In this document: piece after piece, positions 27,742 through 36,396 of the stretch | Layout: every line of letters begins with the position of its first letter | Position numbering within the stretch: the stretch's first letter is position 1 | NCBI GenBank assembly: GCA_965206395.1 | Contig: CBDBJK010000030.1 | Span: 1 to 64,000 of the forward strand | DNA: 64,000 bases | Reading direction: 5' to 3' | From: CBDBJK01 sp965206395 | Lineage (GTDB): Bacteria > Chloroflexota > Dehalococcoidia > Lucifugimonadales > CATOSD01 | The notes under the pieces: generated by a model | The model's database searches: none | What the model saw: the letters and a program-made list of their open reading frames with translations, nothing else | Told to the model about the DNA's origin: nothing | Made by a program: the position numbers and the translations under genes

Positions 27742-29787
27742 CTACTGTCCTTTAGCCCCTTTGGTAGTTTCACAATTCTCTACTGTATCGGTGCCGGGGC
27801 CTCCAATGCCTACGTCATCGCCAGGCCCGCAGTCTATGACATCGTTGCCTGGAAGGCCGAGTATCAGGTCGTTGCCATCTTCGCCCAATAGCTTGTCATG
27901 GCCTGTGCCACCCACCATCAGGTCGTTGCCGTTTCCACCCGAAGCGTGATCATTTCCATTGCCTGCTATAACAACGTCATTGCCTGCCCCGGCGCATATC
28001 CTGTCGTCGCCTTGTTTGCCAATGATAATGTCGTTGCCACCCAGACCCATTATCACGTCGTCTTTGTTCGTCCCTATGAGGATATCGTTTCCTGGTGTTC
28101 CCATGATGGTGACGGGCATCCCAAAGCACGCCTCTTCCGACGGCAGGACTGTCGTCTCCTCTCTGGCGGTGTTATTGTCCATATTGGGGTCAGGCTCATT
28201 ACTGCTTACACTCGCTTTGTTGACGATTGTCCCGGGCCTTTGCGGAACGACGACAATCTCAACCTTCGCGCTGTCGCCGGGGGCTAGCCTGCCAAGGCCG
28301 CATCTGACCATATGCGCAGGGTCGACTGAATCCGAGGCACGGTCGATGACTACAGAGTCGCCGCATTTTCCCTGACTGGAGTGAACCGAGACAAGCTTCA
28401 CGCTCTCTGGAAGTCTGTCAATCAGCATCACCGACATGGAGGTAGCGGGGCCTCGATTCGTTACCTCCATGTTGTAAACAAGGCGTTCTCCCACGAATAC
28501 AGGGTCATGGACGTCTTCCTTGACAACCATCAGGTCAGCCGGGTTTACCATCGTCCTCACGGCGGCCCTGTTATTGGTCGGGTCGGGGTCTGTCGGCTCT
28601 TCTGCCTTTACCGTGGCCTCGTTGACGATGATACCTGGTTTTCTCGGAATGACTCCTATCACGGTTGATGTAGCCATAGAGTCGACGCCCAGATCGCCCA
28701 GCTTACAGGCGACAGCATGTCGTTCCTGGTGATATTCGCAGAACGGACTAGCCCTCACGAACTCCACGCTCCTTGGCAATTGATCGACGAGAACTACGCC
28801 CATCGCTCTGTCGGGGCCGTGGTTCTTCACGTTGATTTTGTAGGTGAGAGAGTCGCCTGTGAATACGGGGTTTGGCGAACCGGATTTCGCAATAGAAAGG
28901 TCAGCTTCTGGGCCATCGACTCGCGTGTCCTCGGAGGCCTTATTGTTGCGTAGATTCGGGTCTGCAGGCCCCTCAGCCTCGACAGCAACCTTGTTCGTTA
29001 TCGTCCCTGCATGCGGAGGAATAACCTGGATAACAACATGGGTGCTTGAAGCGTTAGGCAGGTCGCCTAGCCTGCACATGATGCTATGCCCATCTCTCAA
29101 GTCGGCGTCATCCGCGACCCTCAAACACCTGTCTGCAGGCTCTACGGAAACCAGACGCACCCCACGCGGCAGGGTATCTCTCAAGACAACTCCATGCGCG
29201 TCGGAGGGGCCGTTGTTCTTCACTCCGATTCGATAGGTAAGGGTCTCGCCCATAAATACTGGGTCAGGAGAGTCAGACATTGTTACCGCGATGTCCGCCA
29301 GTCGCTCGAAAACCTTCGTTTTCTCTTCATCCTTATTGTTGCGCAGATTCGGGTCTGGCGGCTCCTCAGCCTCGACAGCGACCGTGTTGGCAATCACCCC
29401 TGCCTCTAGGGGGATAACTCGGATAATAACACGAGTGCTCGAACCGTTAGCCAGGTCGCCCAGCTTGCAGAAGATGCTATGCGCATCCCTCAAGTTGGGA
29501 GCGTCAGAGAGCCTCGAACATCTGTCTTCAGGCTCTACGGAAACCAGACGCACCCCACGTGGCAGGGCATCTCTCAAGACAACTCCATGCGCGTCGGAGG
29601 GGCCGTTGTTCTTCACATTGATTTTGTAGGTCAGTGTCTCACCCACAGCTACCGGATCTGGCGAGTCCGTCTGGGTGAGTAACAAATCAGCAGAAGGAAT
29701 ATCATCCTTCGCCTGAATGATGGAAGCGCCCTGAAATACCAGTAACGAAAGCATAAGAACAAACAGAACACTAGGTTGTGTTGACAT
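27742..29787 (-). CDS. Secreted DUF11-repeat protein with C-terminal RTX repeats, 5' end displaced by IS array
   Basis: This surface or secreted protein of about 680 residues has four DUF11 repeats (each about 120 residues, starting like DSPDPVAVGETLTYKINVKN), followed by seven or so calcium-binding RTX nonapeptides (GGNGNDLMVGGTGHDKLLG). The hydrophobic core of a signal peptide (SVLFVLMLSLLVFQGASIIQA) is present, but the codons for the native start lie across the IS array at 34371-34380. The present ATG at 29787 comes from the IS terminus and follows the transposase stop by one base (TGA-A-ATG), giving MSTQPSVLFV in place of the native MKKTSVLFV. The protein may still be made by coupling to the transposase, with a less basic signal-peptide start. 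Confidence 0.85.
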   Translation of the reverse strand: MSTQPSVLFVLMLSLLVFQGASIIQAKDDIPSADLLLTQTDSPDPVAVGETLTYKINVKNNGPSDAHGVVLRDALPRGVRLVSVEPEDRCSRLSDAPNLRDAHSIFCKLGDLANGSSTRVIIRVIPLEAGVIANTVAVEAEEPPDPNLRNNKDEEKTKVFERLADIAVTMSDSPDPVFMGETLTYRIGVKNNGPSDAHGVVLRDTLPRGVRLVSVEPADRCLRVADDADLRDGHSIMCRLGDLPNASSTHVVIQVIPPHAGTITNKVAVEAEGPADPNLRNNKASEDTRVDGPEADLSIAKSGSPNPVFTGDSLTYKINVKNHGPDRAMGVVLVDQLPRSVEFVRASPFCEYHQERHAVACKLGDLGVDSMATSTVIGVIPRKPGIIVNEATVKAEEPTDPDPTNNRAAVRTMVNPADLMVVKEDVHDPVFVGERLVYNMEVTNRGPATSMSVMLIDRLPESVKLVSVHSSQGKCGDSVVIDRASDSVDPAHMVRCGLGRLAPGDSAKVEIVVVPQRPGTIVNKASVSSNEPDPNMDNNTAREETTVLPSEEACFGMPVTIMGTPGNDILIGTNKDDVIMGLGGNDIIIGKQGDDRICAGAGNDVVIAGNGNDHASGGNGNDLMVGGTGHDKLLGEDGNDLILGLPGNDVIDCGPGDDVGIGGPGTDTVENCETTKGAKGQ

Positions 29788-29788
29788 T

Positions 29789-30582
29789 TCATCTGAGCCA
29801 TATGAGAGCACCGACGAAGTTCAAGAATCCCAGGAAACGCGATGACAGCTTGTCAAAGCGAGAGAAGATATGCCGGTAGTGCTTGATCTTGTTGATGAAA
29901 CACTCCACAAGGTGGCGCTCTCGGTAAAGGTACTCATCATACTCTCGTGGCGTCTTTCGATTTGACCGAGGTGGAATCACAGGTAACGCGCCCCTGCCCA
30001 GGATGCATTGGAGAAAATCCATCGAATCGTATCCCTTATCAGCAATCACATGCTCGGTTTCGAAATCAGCAATCAATGCCTGTGCCTGGGTGATGTCGTG
30101 ACGTTGACCTGCTGTGAGCTCAAAGCGCAACGGGTTGCCCAATCCATCCACGCTCACGTGGATCTTGGTACTGAACCCGCCTCGGCTCCGGCCAAGAGCT
30201 TGGGCCGATTGGCCACCGTTTTTTTGGAGGCTCCAGCAGCACAGGGATGAGCGCGAACCACAGTGCTATCACAGTGCTATCACAGTGCTATCACAGTGCT
30301 ATCAATGATGACATGCTCCATATCGGGGTCTTGCACAAAATGCTGATGCATTCGTTCCCATACACCCTTTTCACACCAGCGTGCGAAGCGCTTATATACG
30401 CTGTTCCAGTGACCGTAGTGCTCAGGCAGCAGTCTCCAAGGAGCACCACTTCGTGCCATCCACAGGATGGCCTCGACGTAGCGCCTGCAATCGTCCTCCT
30501 CTCCAACGTAGAGGTCTGGGCATGAGCGCAGAAATTCAAGGATTTTCGACCATTGTTCATTGCGTAATTCAGTCGTTGACAT
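29789..30582 (-). pseudogene. IS427-like DDE transposase, two frames, blocked by an 11-bp tandem repeat
   Basis: The first frame starts at ATG 30582 (MSTTELRNEQW), carries the DUF4096 domain (WMARSGAPWRLLPEHYG) and reaches the first catalytic Asp in VIIDSTV. The 11-bp unit (CACAGTGCTAT on the plus strand) then occurs four times instead of once, bringing TGA and TAG into frame. After one unit the gene would read STVVRAHPCAAGA, and a run of seven A would allow the usual -1 frameshift into the second frame (29789-30157), which holds ADKGYDS and RERHLVECFINKIKHYR with the other catalytic residues. As it stands no full transposase can be made without losing three repeat units. Confidence 0.85.
30259..30302. 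repeat. Four tandem copies of an 11-bp unit inside the transposase gene
   Basis: CACAGTGCTAT occurs four times head to tail. One unit is part of the normal transposase frame; the three extra units add 33 bases and two in-frame stops on the minus strand. The other element copy has the same array at 58939-58982. Confidence 0.95.
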
Positions 30583-30617
30583 GTATCCATTATGCACCAA
30601 ATGTCAACACAACCTAG

Positions 30618-31864
30618 TGGTCCAACATCATTGAAATGAATACCATGATAGTCATTGTTCCTCTTGGGGGTTGAATCGTAACGTTGAACCGAGGAGGAAC
30701 CATGATGTCTACCAAGAAGTACCGTATCAGACTGACTACCGACGAACAACAGGAACTCAACGCCTTGGTCTCACGCGGTCGGGCTGCGGCGTACAAACAG
30801 ACCCATGCGCGCATTCTGCTGATGAGCGATGAGTCACGCTCGGACGGGGGAATGAAGGACGCGGACATCACCAGCGCGCTCGGTGTGGGACAGTCAACGG
30901 TCGAGCGAATACGCAAGCGCTGTGTGGAGGAGGGGGTCGAGTCTGCGCTGAATCGCAAAAAGCAACTGCGTCGGCGTCAAAAGAGACTGGACGGCGAAGG
31001 TGAAGCACGGTTGATAGCGATGGCCTGCGGGGAACCGCCGGAGGGGCGTGCCAGTTGGACCCTGAAGCTGTTGGCTGACCAGTTGGTCGAGTGTGAGATA
31101 GTCGGGACCATTAGCACCGAGACGGTTCGCCAGGCGCTTAAAAAAAAACGAACTGAAGCCGTGGCTGAAGCAGAGTTGGTGCATCCCGCCCGGTCAGAGC
31201 GCGGAGTTTGTGTGCGCGATGGAAGACGTGATGGAAGACGTACTGGAGGTCTACCAACGGCCGTACGATGGGAATGAGGTTCTGGTGTGCATGGATGAGA
31301 CGAGCAAACAGCAAGTCAAGGAGACGCGAGTGCCGCGTCCCGCAGCGCCCGGCTTATCGGCGGCATACGACTACGAATACGAGCGCAATGGAGTGAGCAG
31401 CCTGTTCATGCTGTTTGCACCGTTGGACGGATGGCGCCGAGTCGAGGTCAGAGAGCGTCGCACGAAGGTGGACTGGGCGCATGTGATAAAGAAACTGGTC
31501 GACGAGGACTACCCTGACAGAGACCGGATCGTGCTGGTAATGGACAATCTCAACACTCACAAGCTGTCCTCGCTATACGAGGCATTCGAGCCTGCTGAGG
31601 CGAGGCGTATAGCTGAGCGACTGGAGATACACTACACTCCCAAACACGGGAGTTGGTTGAATATGGCGGAGATAGAGATCGGTGTGCTGGCTCGACAGTG
31701 CCTGGACCGACGGATTGCCAATCAAGACATCCTGCGCGGCGAGGTCAATGCTTGGCAGAATCAACGCAACCGGGATGTGATACGAGTGGATTGGCGCTTC
31801 ACTACCGAGGATGCGCGCATCAAGCTAAAGTCACTCTACCCATCAATACAAAAACGTTGAACCA
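30618..31864 (+). mobile_element. IS630-family element, copy 1 of a tandem trimer, 1247 bp
   Basis: Imperfect ends TGGTCCAACAT and ACGTTGAACCA are flanked by CTAG at 30614-30617 and 31865-31868. Copy 1 follows the IS427-like element directly, sharing its CTAG. The period to the next copy is exactly 1251 bases. Compared with copies 2 to 4 it has about one private base change (a G in place of a C in the leader near 30673). Confidence 0.95.
30702..31860 (+). CDS. IS630 transposase, copy 1, two frames joined at an A9 run
   Basis: The first frame starts at ATG 30702 (MSTKKYRIRLTTDEQQEL) after GAGGAGG and carries the helix-turn-helix part (DADITSALGVGQSTVERIRK). At nine A residues (31140-31148) the reading must move +1, or the transcript lose one A, to enter the second frame. 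That frame then reads KKNELKPWLKQSWCIPPG and carries the DDE core, with Asp in VCMDETSKQ and VMDNLNTHK and Glu in LNMAEIEIGVLARQ, ending at 31860. Programmed slippage at A runs is known in IS630-family elements, including from Roseiflexus. All four copies keep the A9 run, which argues that it is functional and not a lesion. Confidence 0.88.
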
Positions 31865-31868
31865 CTAG

Positions 31869-33115
31869 TGGTCCAACATCATTGAAATGAATACCATGAT
31901 AGTCATTGTTCCTCTTGGGGGTTCAATCGTAACGTTGAACCGAGGAGGAACCATGATGTCTACCAAGAAGTACCGTAACAGACTGACTACCGACGAACAA
32001 CAGGAACTCAACGCCTTGGTCTCACGCGGTCGGGCTGCGGCGTACAAACAGACCCATGCGCGCATTCTGCTGATGAGCGATGAGTCACGCTCGGACGGGG
32101 GAATGAAGGACGCGGACATCACCAGCGCGCTCGGTGTGGGACAGTCAACGGTCGAGCGAATACGCAAGCGCTGTGTGGAGGAGGGGGTTGAGTCTGCGCT
32201 GAATCGCAAAAAGCAACTGCGTCGGCGTCAAAAGAGACTGGACGGCGAAGGTGAAGCACGGTTGATAGCGATGGCCTGCGGGGAACCGCCGGAGGGGCGT
32301 GCCAGTTGGACCCTGAAGCTGTTGGCTGACCAGTTGGTCGAGTGTGAGATAGTCGGGACCATTAGCACCGAGACGGTTCGCCAGGCGCTTAAAAAAAAAC
32401 GAACTGAAGCCGTGGCTGAAGCAGAGTTGGTGCATCCCGCCCGGTCAGAGCGCGGAGTTTGTGTGCGCGATGGAAGACGTGATGGAAGACGTACTGGAGG
32501 TCTACCAACGGCCGTACGATGGGAATGAGGTTCTGGTGTGCATGGATGAGACGAGCAAACAGCAAGTCAAGGAGACGCGAGTGCCGCGTCCCGCAGCGCC
32601 CGGCTTATCGGCGGCATACGACTACGAATACGAGCGCAATGGAGTGAGCAGCCTGTTCATGCTGTTTGCACCGTTGGACGGATGGCGCCGAGTCGAGGTC
32701 AGAGAGCGTCGCACGAAGGTGGACTGGGCGCATGTGATAAAGAAACTGGTCGACGAGGACTACCCTGACAGAGACCGGATCGTGCTGGTAATGGACAATC
32801 TCAACACTCACAAGCTGTCCTCGCTATACGAGGCATTCGAGCCTGCTGAGGCGAGGCGTATAGCTGAGCGACTGGAGATACACTACACTCCCAAACACGG
32901 GAGTTGGTTGAATATGGCGGAGATAGAGATCGGTGTGCTGGCTCGACAGTGCCTGGACCGACGGATTGCCAATCAAGACATCCTGCGCGGCGAGGTCAAT
33001 GCTTGGCAGAATCAACGCAACCGGGATGTGATACGAGTGGATTGGCGCTTCACTACCGAGGATGCGCGCATCAAGCTAAAGTCACTCTACCCATCAATAC
33101 AAAAACGTTGAACCA
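31869..33115 (+). mobile_element. IS630-family element, copy 2 of the tandem trimer
   Basis: Same ends and length as copy 1, with CTAG at 31865-31868 and 33116-33119. It is joined head to tail to copies 1 and 3 through a single CTAG each. Private changes include an Ile to Asn codon near 31977 and one silent base near 32189. Confidence 0.95.
31953..33111 (+). CDS. IS630 transposase, copy 2
   Basis: Same two-frame structure as copy 1, with the A9 slippage run at 32391-32399 and catalytic residues intact. One residue differs near the N-terminus (KKYRNRL instead of KKYRIRL). Confidence 0.88.
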
Positions 33116-33119
33116 CTAG

Positions 33120-34366
33120 TGGTCCAACATCATTGAAATGAATACCATGATAGTCATTGTTCCTCTTGGGGGTTCAATCGTAACGTTGAACCGAGGAGGA
33201 ACCATGATGTCTACCAAGAAGTACCGTATCAGACTGACTACCGACGAACAACAGGAACTCAACGCCTTGGTCTCACGCGGTCGGGCTGCGGCGTACAAAC
33301 AGACCCATGCGCGCATTCTGCTGATGAGCGATGAGTCACGCTCGGACGGGGGAATGAAGGACGCGGACATCACCAGCGCGCTCGGTGTGGGACAGTCAAC
33401 GGTCGAGCGAATACGCAAGCGCTGTGTGGAGGAGGGGGTCGAGTCTGCGCTGAATCGCAAAAAGCAACTGCGTCGGCGTCAAAAGAGACTGGACGGCGAA
33501 GGTGAAGCACGGTTGATAGCGATGGCCTGCGGGGAACCGCCGGAGGGGCGTGCCAGTTGGACCCTGAAGCTGTTGGCTGACCAGTTGGTCGAGTGTGAGA
33601 TAGTCGGGACCATTAGCACCGAGACGGTTCGCCAGGCGCTTAAAAAAAAACGAACTGAAGCCGTGGCTGAAGCAGAGTTGGTGCATCCCGCCCGGTCAGA
33701 GCGCGGAGTTTGTGTGCGCGATGGAAGACGTGATGGAAGACGTACTGGAGGTCTACCAACGGCCGTACGATGGGAATGAGGTTCAGGTGTGCATGGATGA
33801 GACGAGCAAACAGCAAGTCAAGGAGACGCGAGTGCCGCGTCCCGCAGCGCCCGGCTTATCGGCGGCATACGACTACGAATACGAGCGCAATGGAGTGAGC
33901 AGCCTGTTCATGCTGTTTGCACCGTTGGACGGATGGCGCCGAGTCGAGGTCAGAGAGCGTCGCACGAAGGTGGACTGGGCGCATGTGATAAAGAAACTGG
34001 TCGACGAGGACTACCCTGACAGAGACCGGATCGTGCTGGTAATGGACAATCTCAACACTCACAAGCTGTCCTCGCTATACGAGGCATTCGAGCCTGCTGA
34101 GGCGAGGCGTATAGCTGAGCGACTGGAGATACACTACACTCCCAAACACGGGAGTTGGTTGAATATGGCGGAGATAGAGATCGGTGTGCTGGCTCGACAG
34201 TGCCTGGACCGACGGATTGCCAATCAAGACATCCTGCGCGGCGAGGTCAATGCTTGGCAGAATCAACGCAACCGGGATGTGATACGAGTGGATTGGCGCT
34301 TCACTACCGAGGATGCGCGCATCAAGCTAAAGTCACTCTACCCATCAATACAAAAACGTTGAACCA
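33120..34366 (+). mobile_element. IS630-family element, copy 3 of the tandem trimer
   Basis: Same ends and length, with CTAG at 33116-33119 and 34367-34370. The right CTAG borders the displaced 5' end of the DUF11 gene. One private change gives Gln for Leu in the second frame (NEVQVCMDE). Confidence 0.95.
33204..34362 (+). CDS. IS630 transposase, copy 3
   Basis: Same two-frame structure as copy 1, with the A9 run at 33642-33650. The Leu to Gln change lies two residues before the first catalytic Asp motif (VCMDE) and could affect activity. Confidence 0.87.
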
Positions 34367-34370
34367 CTAG

Positions 34371-34393
34371 TCTTTTTCATAGTTCGCCTCCTT
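34371..34393 (-). pseudogene. Displaced native start and ribosome binding site of the DUF11/RTX gene
   Basis: On the minus strand AAGGAGG is followed by ATGAAAAAGA and then the CTAG of the insertion site. Joined to the sequence left of 29774 this reads ATG AAA AAG ACT AGT GTT CTG, giving MKKTSVLFVLMLSLLVFQGA, a textbook signal peptide in the same frame as the DUF11 gene. This shows that the whole 29775-34366 array occupies one CTAG inside that gene. Confidence 0.9.
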
Positions 34394-34943
34394 GAGCCTG
34401 ATGTCGCAAGCTAGAACAATACTTTGAAGCCAATGAAGCCGCTGAACAAACCTTGAAAGAGCATACTCACAGGACTTTCCTGCACTTGGGTTCCGCCGTC
34501 AGTGAGCAAACAACTCGAAGAAGGAAATAGTTAGGTGTCTTTTGATTCGGTATGAAAAACTAACATAGGCTACCTTCCGTGCCGGTATTTGCATGCCTTC
34601 TGACCTCACCCCGTCCTTCCACGGAAGGAAAAAGAGGCCTGGTTTTAGTCACCCCTCTCCGTTCACGGAGAGGGGAAGGGGGCGAGGTCAGCGCACTCAG
34701 CGGGTAGCTGGTAGTGTAATAGACGCTGTTCGATTACGTCAACAACTTTTTCGAGGTTGAATCCGCCGTTGTTGGCGTGTCATGTTCGTTCAAGAATTGC
34801 CTGCAGTCAGGTTTCATTAGCATTATGCGCCAGTGCCGTTTTAATCCAGTGGGCGAACTGGCCTTGAGGCGGCGTGTCATCCCGAATATAATGCTTGTAA
34901 GTATTGAACAGTCTGACCTTTCGGAACTATTGGAGGGTAAACG
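34381..34943. other. Intergenic stretch upstream of DUF1800
   Basis: It holds the original upstream region of the DUF11 gene (minus strand), dispersed repeat copy B, and the promoter region of the DUF1800 gene, with no supported coding frame of its own. The frame at 34734-35231 on the minus strand is a shadow of DUF1800. Confidence 0.55.
34601..34690. repeat. Dispersed hairpin repeat, copy B
   Basis: Outer arms TGACCTCACCCCG and GGGGGCGAGGTCA enclose two inner hairpins: TCCTTCC/GGAAGGA (loop AC) and CCCCTCTCCGT/ACGGAGAGGGG (loop TC). The predicted fold is a three-way junction. The left flank (ATGCCTTC) matches those of copies A and C, so the unit probably extends beyond the arms. Confidence 0.85.
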
Positions 34944-36380
34944 ATGTCCAATCAAGATATAGAGCTGATGGCCCATCTGATGCGTCGCGTTGGTTTTGGG
35001 GCAACCCGCGAGGAGCTTGAGGAATACGTCGCCAAGGGGTACGAGGCTACGGTCGAGGAGATGCTCCATCCTGAAGACGCTCCTGCTGCACTGGACGACG
35101 AAGACCTCATCAGGCGCTACCATGTGGACGAGAACGGCTTGCTCATTCTCGATAGCTGTCAGACATATTGGGTGTACCGCATGATAAATACCAATCGGCC
35201 GCTTGAGGAGAAGCTGGCCCTTTTCTGGCACGGCATATTTGCAACCGGCTACACGAAGCTCAACCAGCCGAAGTTAATCCTCAAGCAGGTTGATATGTTC
35301 CGCCGCAACGGGATGGGCAGCTTCCGCGACCTGCTGGTAGAGCTGTCGAAAGACCCGGCCATGATTTTCTGGCTGGATAACAAGGACAATCACATAGATG
35401 CCGTGAACGAGAACTTTGGTCGGGAGATTCTCGAACTATTCTCTATGGGCGTGGGCAACTACACCGAGGACGACGTGAGACAGTGTTCCCGTGCGTTCAC
35501 CGGCTGGACCATACGCAACGCCGCCCATCATACCATCCGCACCTCGCAGGATTCTGTCTGGCCCTACGGACGCCTGGACTGGCAGTACGAATACCTGGAT
35601 GAAGACCATGATGGCGACGAGAAGATGTTCCTGGGGGAGACCGGGGACTTCGACGGCGAGGATGTCATCGACATCGTTTGCCGTCAGCCCGCCACCGCGA
35701 GATTCATCGCCCGTCACCTGTACAACTTCTTCGTGGCTGACGAGCCTCAAGTCCCGGCATGGGAGACAGTCCCGCCGCGCGACCCGGAGGCAATCGACGC
35801 CCTGGTCAAGGTCTATTTCAAAAGCAATTACGATATTCGTTCTATGCTGCGTGTGATTTTCACGTCCGACTTTTTCAAGAGCGCCAGGTTTGCCAGGGTG
35901 AAAAGCCCTGCTGAGATGGTTGCTGGAACAGCGCGGCTCACGGGCGGCTTCATGTTCCCGGAAGTAGAGGACATTCAGCTAGCCCTCCAGACTGGTTACA
36001 TGGGGCAGATGATTCTGGACCCGCCAAGTGTTGAGGGCTGGCATACGGGCGCGGAGTGGGTAACTACGGCGAGCCTGGTTAATCGCGTAAACTTCGCTGT
36101 CAAACAGTTTGCGGACGAAGACAAGCCCGGCGTGCGCTCGATAATCGAGGGAGTCAAGGCGCAGGGGGCGAACATGACGCCAGAGCAGCTTGTAGACGCC
36201 TGTCTCGACCTTATTGGTCCTTTAAGTGTCTCCGAAAGAACGAAGCAAGAGCTAGTCGAACACGCGGCTTCTGCCGGTGAACTGCACTTTGGTGCGAACG
36301 GCGAGGGCGATTCATCGACAGCGCGAATAAAGGAGATGCTTCAGCTTATCGTGGCGACTCGCGAATACCAGTTGGCCTGA
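34944..36380 (+). CDS. DUF1800 family protein
   Basis: This 478-residue protein is a full DUF1800 domain, starting MAHLMRRVGFGATREELE and containing KLALFWHGIFATG, NENFGREILELFSMGVGNYTEDDV, ARAFTGW-like CSRAFTGWTI and DPPSVEGWHTG, all family hallmarks. The biochemical role of DUF1800 is not established; in many bacteria it is paired with a DUF1501 gene, and the pair is often linked to surface polymer handling. Here the partner is an NHL-repeat protein 16 bases downstream and no DUF1501 is present. There is no signal peptide at this start, which is supported by GGAGGGT eight bases upstream. Confidence 0.87.
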   Translation: MSNQDIELMAHLMRRVGFGATREELEEYVAKGYEATVEEMLHPEDAPAALDDEDLIRRYHVDENGLLILDSCQTYWVYRMINTNRPLEEKLALFWHGIFATGYTKLNQPKLILKQVDMFRRNGMGSFRDLLVELSKDPAMIFWLDNKDNHIDAVNENFGREILELFSMGVGNYTEDDVRQCSRAFTGWTIRNAAHHTIRTSQDSVWPYGRLDWQYEYLDEDHDGDEKMFLGETGDFDGEDVIDIVCRQPATARFIARHLYNFFVADEPQVPAWETVPPRDPEAIDALVKVYFKSNYDIRSMLRVIFTSDFFKSARFARVKSPAEMVAGTARLTGGFMFPEVEDIQLALQTGYMGQMILDPPSVEGWHTGAEWVTTASLVNRVNFAVKQFADEDKPGVRSIIEGVKAQGANMTPEQLVDACLDLIGPLSVSERTKQELVEHAASAGELHFGANGEGDSSTARIKEMLQLIVATREYQLA

Positions 36381-36396
36381 TCGAGGAGACGCAGAG

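Larger units (their letters stand above)
29775..30613 (-). mobile_element. IS5-family (IS427-like) element, copy 1, 839 bp
   Basis: Terminal inverted repeats GGTTGTGTTGACATTT (left) and AAATGTCAACACAACC (right) bound the element, with CTAG on each side at 29771-29774 and 30614-30617. The second CTAG is shared with the first IS630 copy. It is identical in length to the copy at 58455-59293 and differs from it by about one base. The two-frame transposase gene inside runs on the minus strand. Confidence 0.92.
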
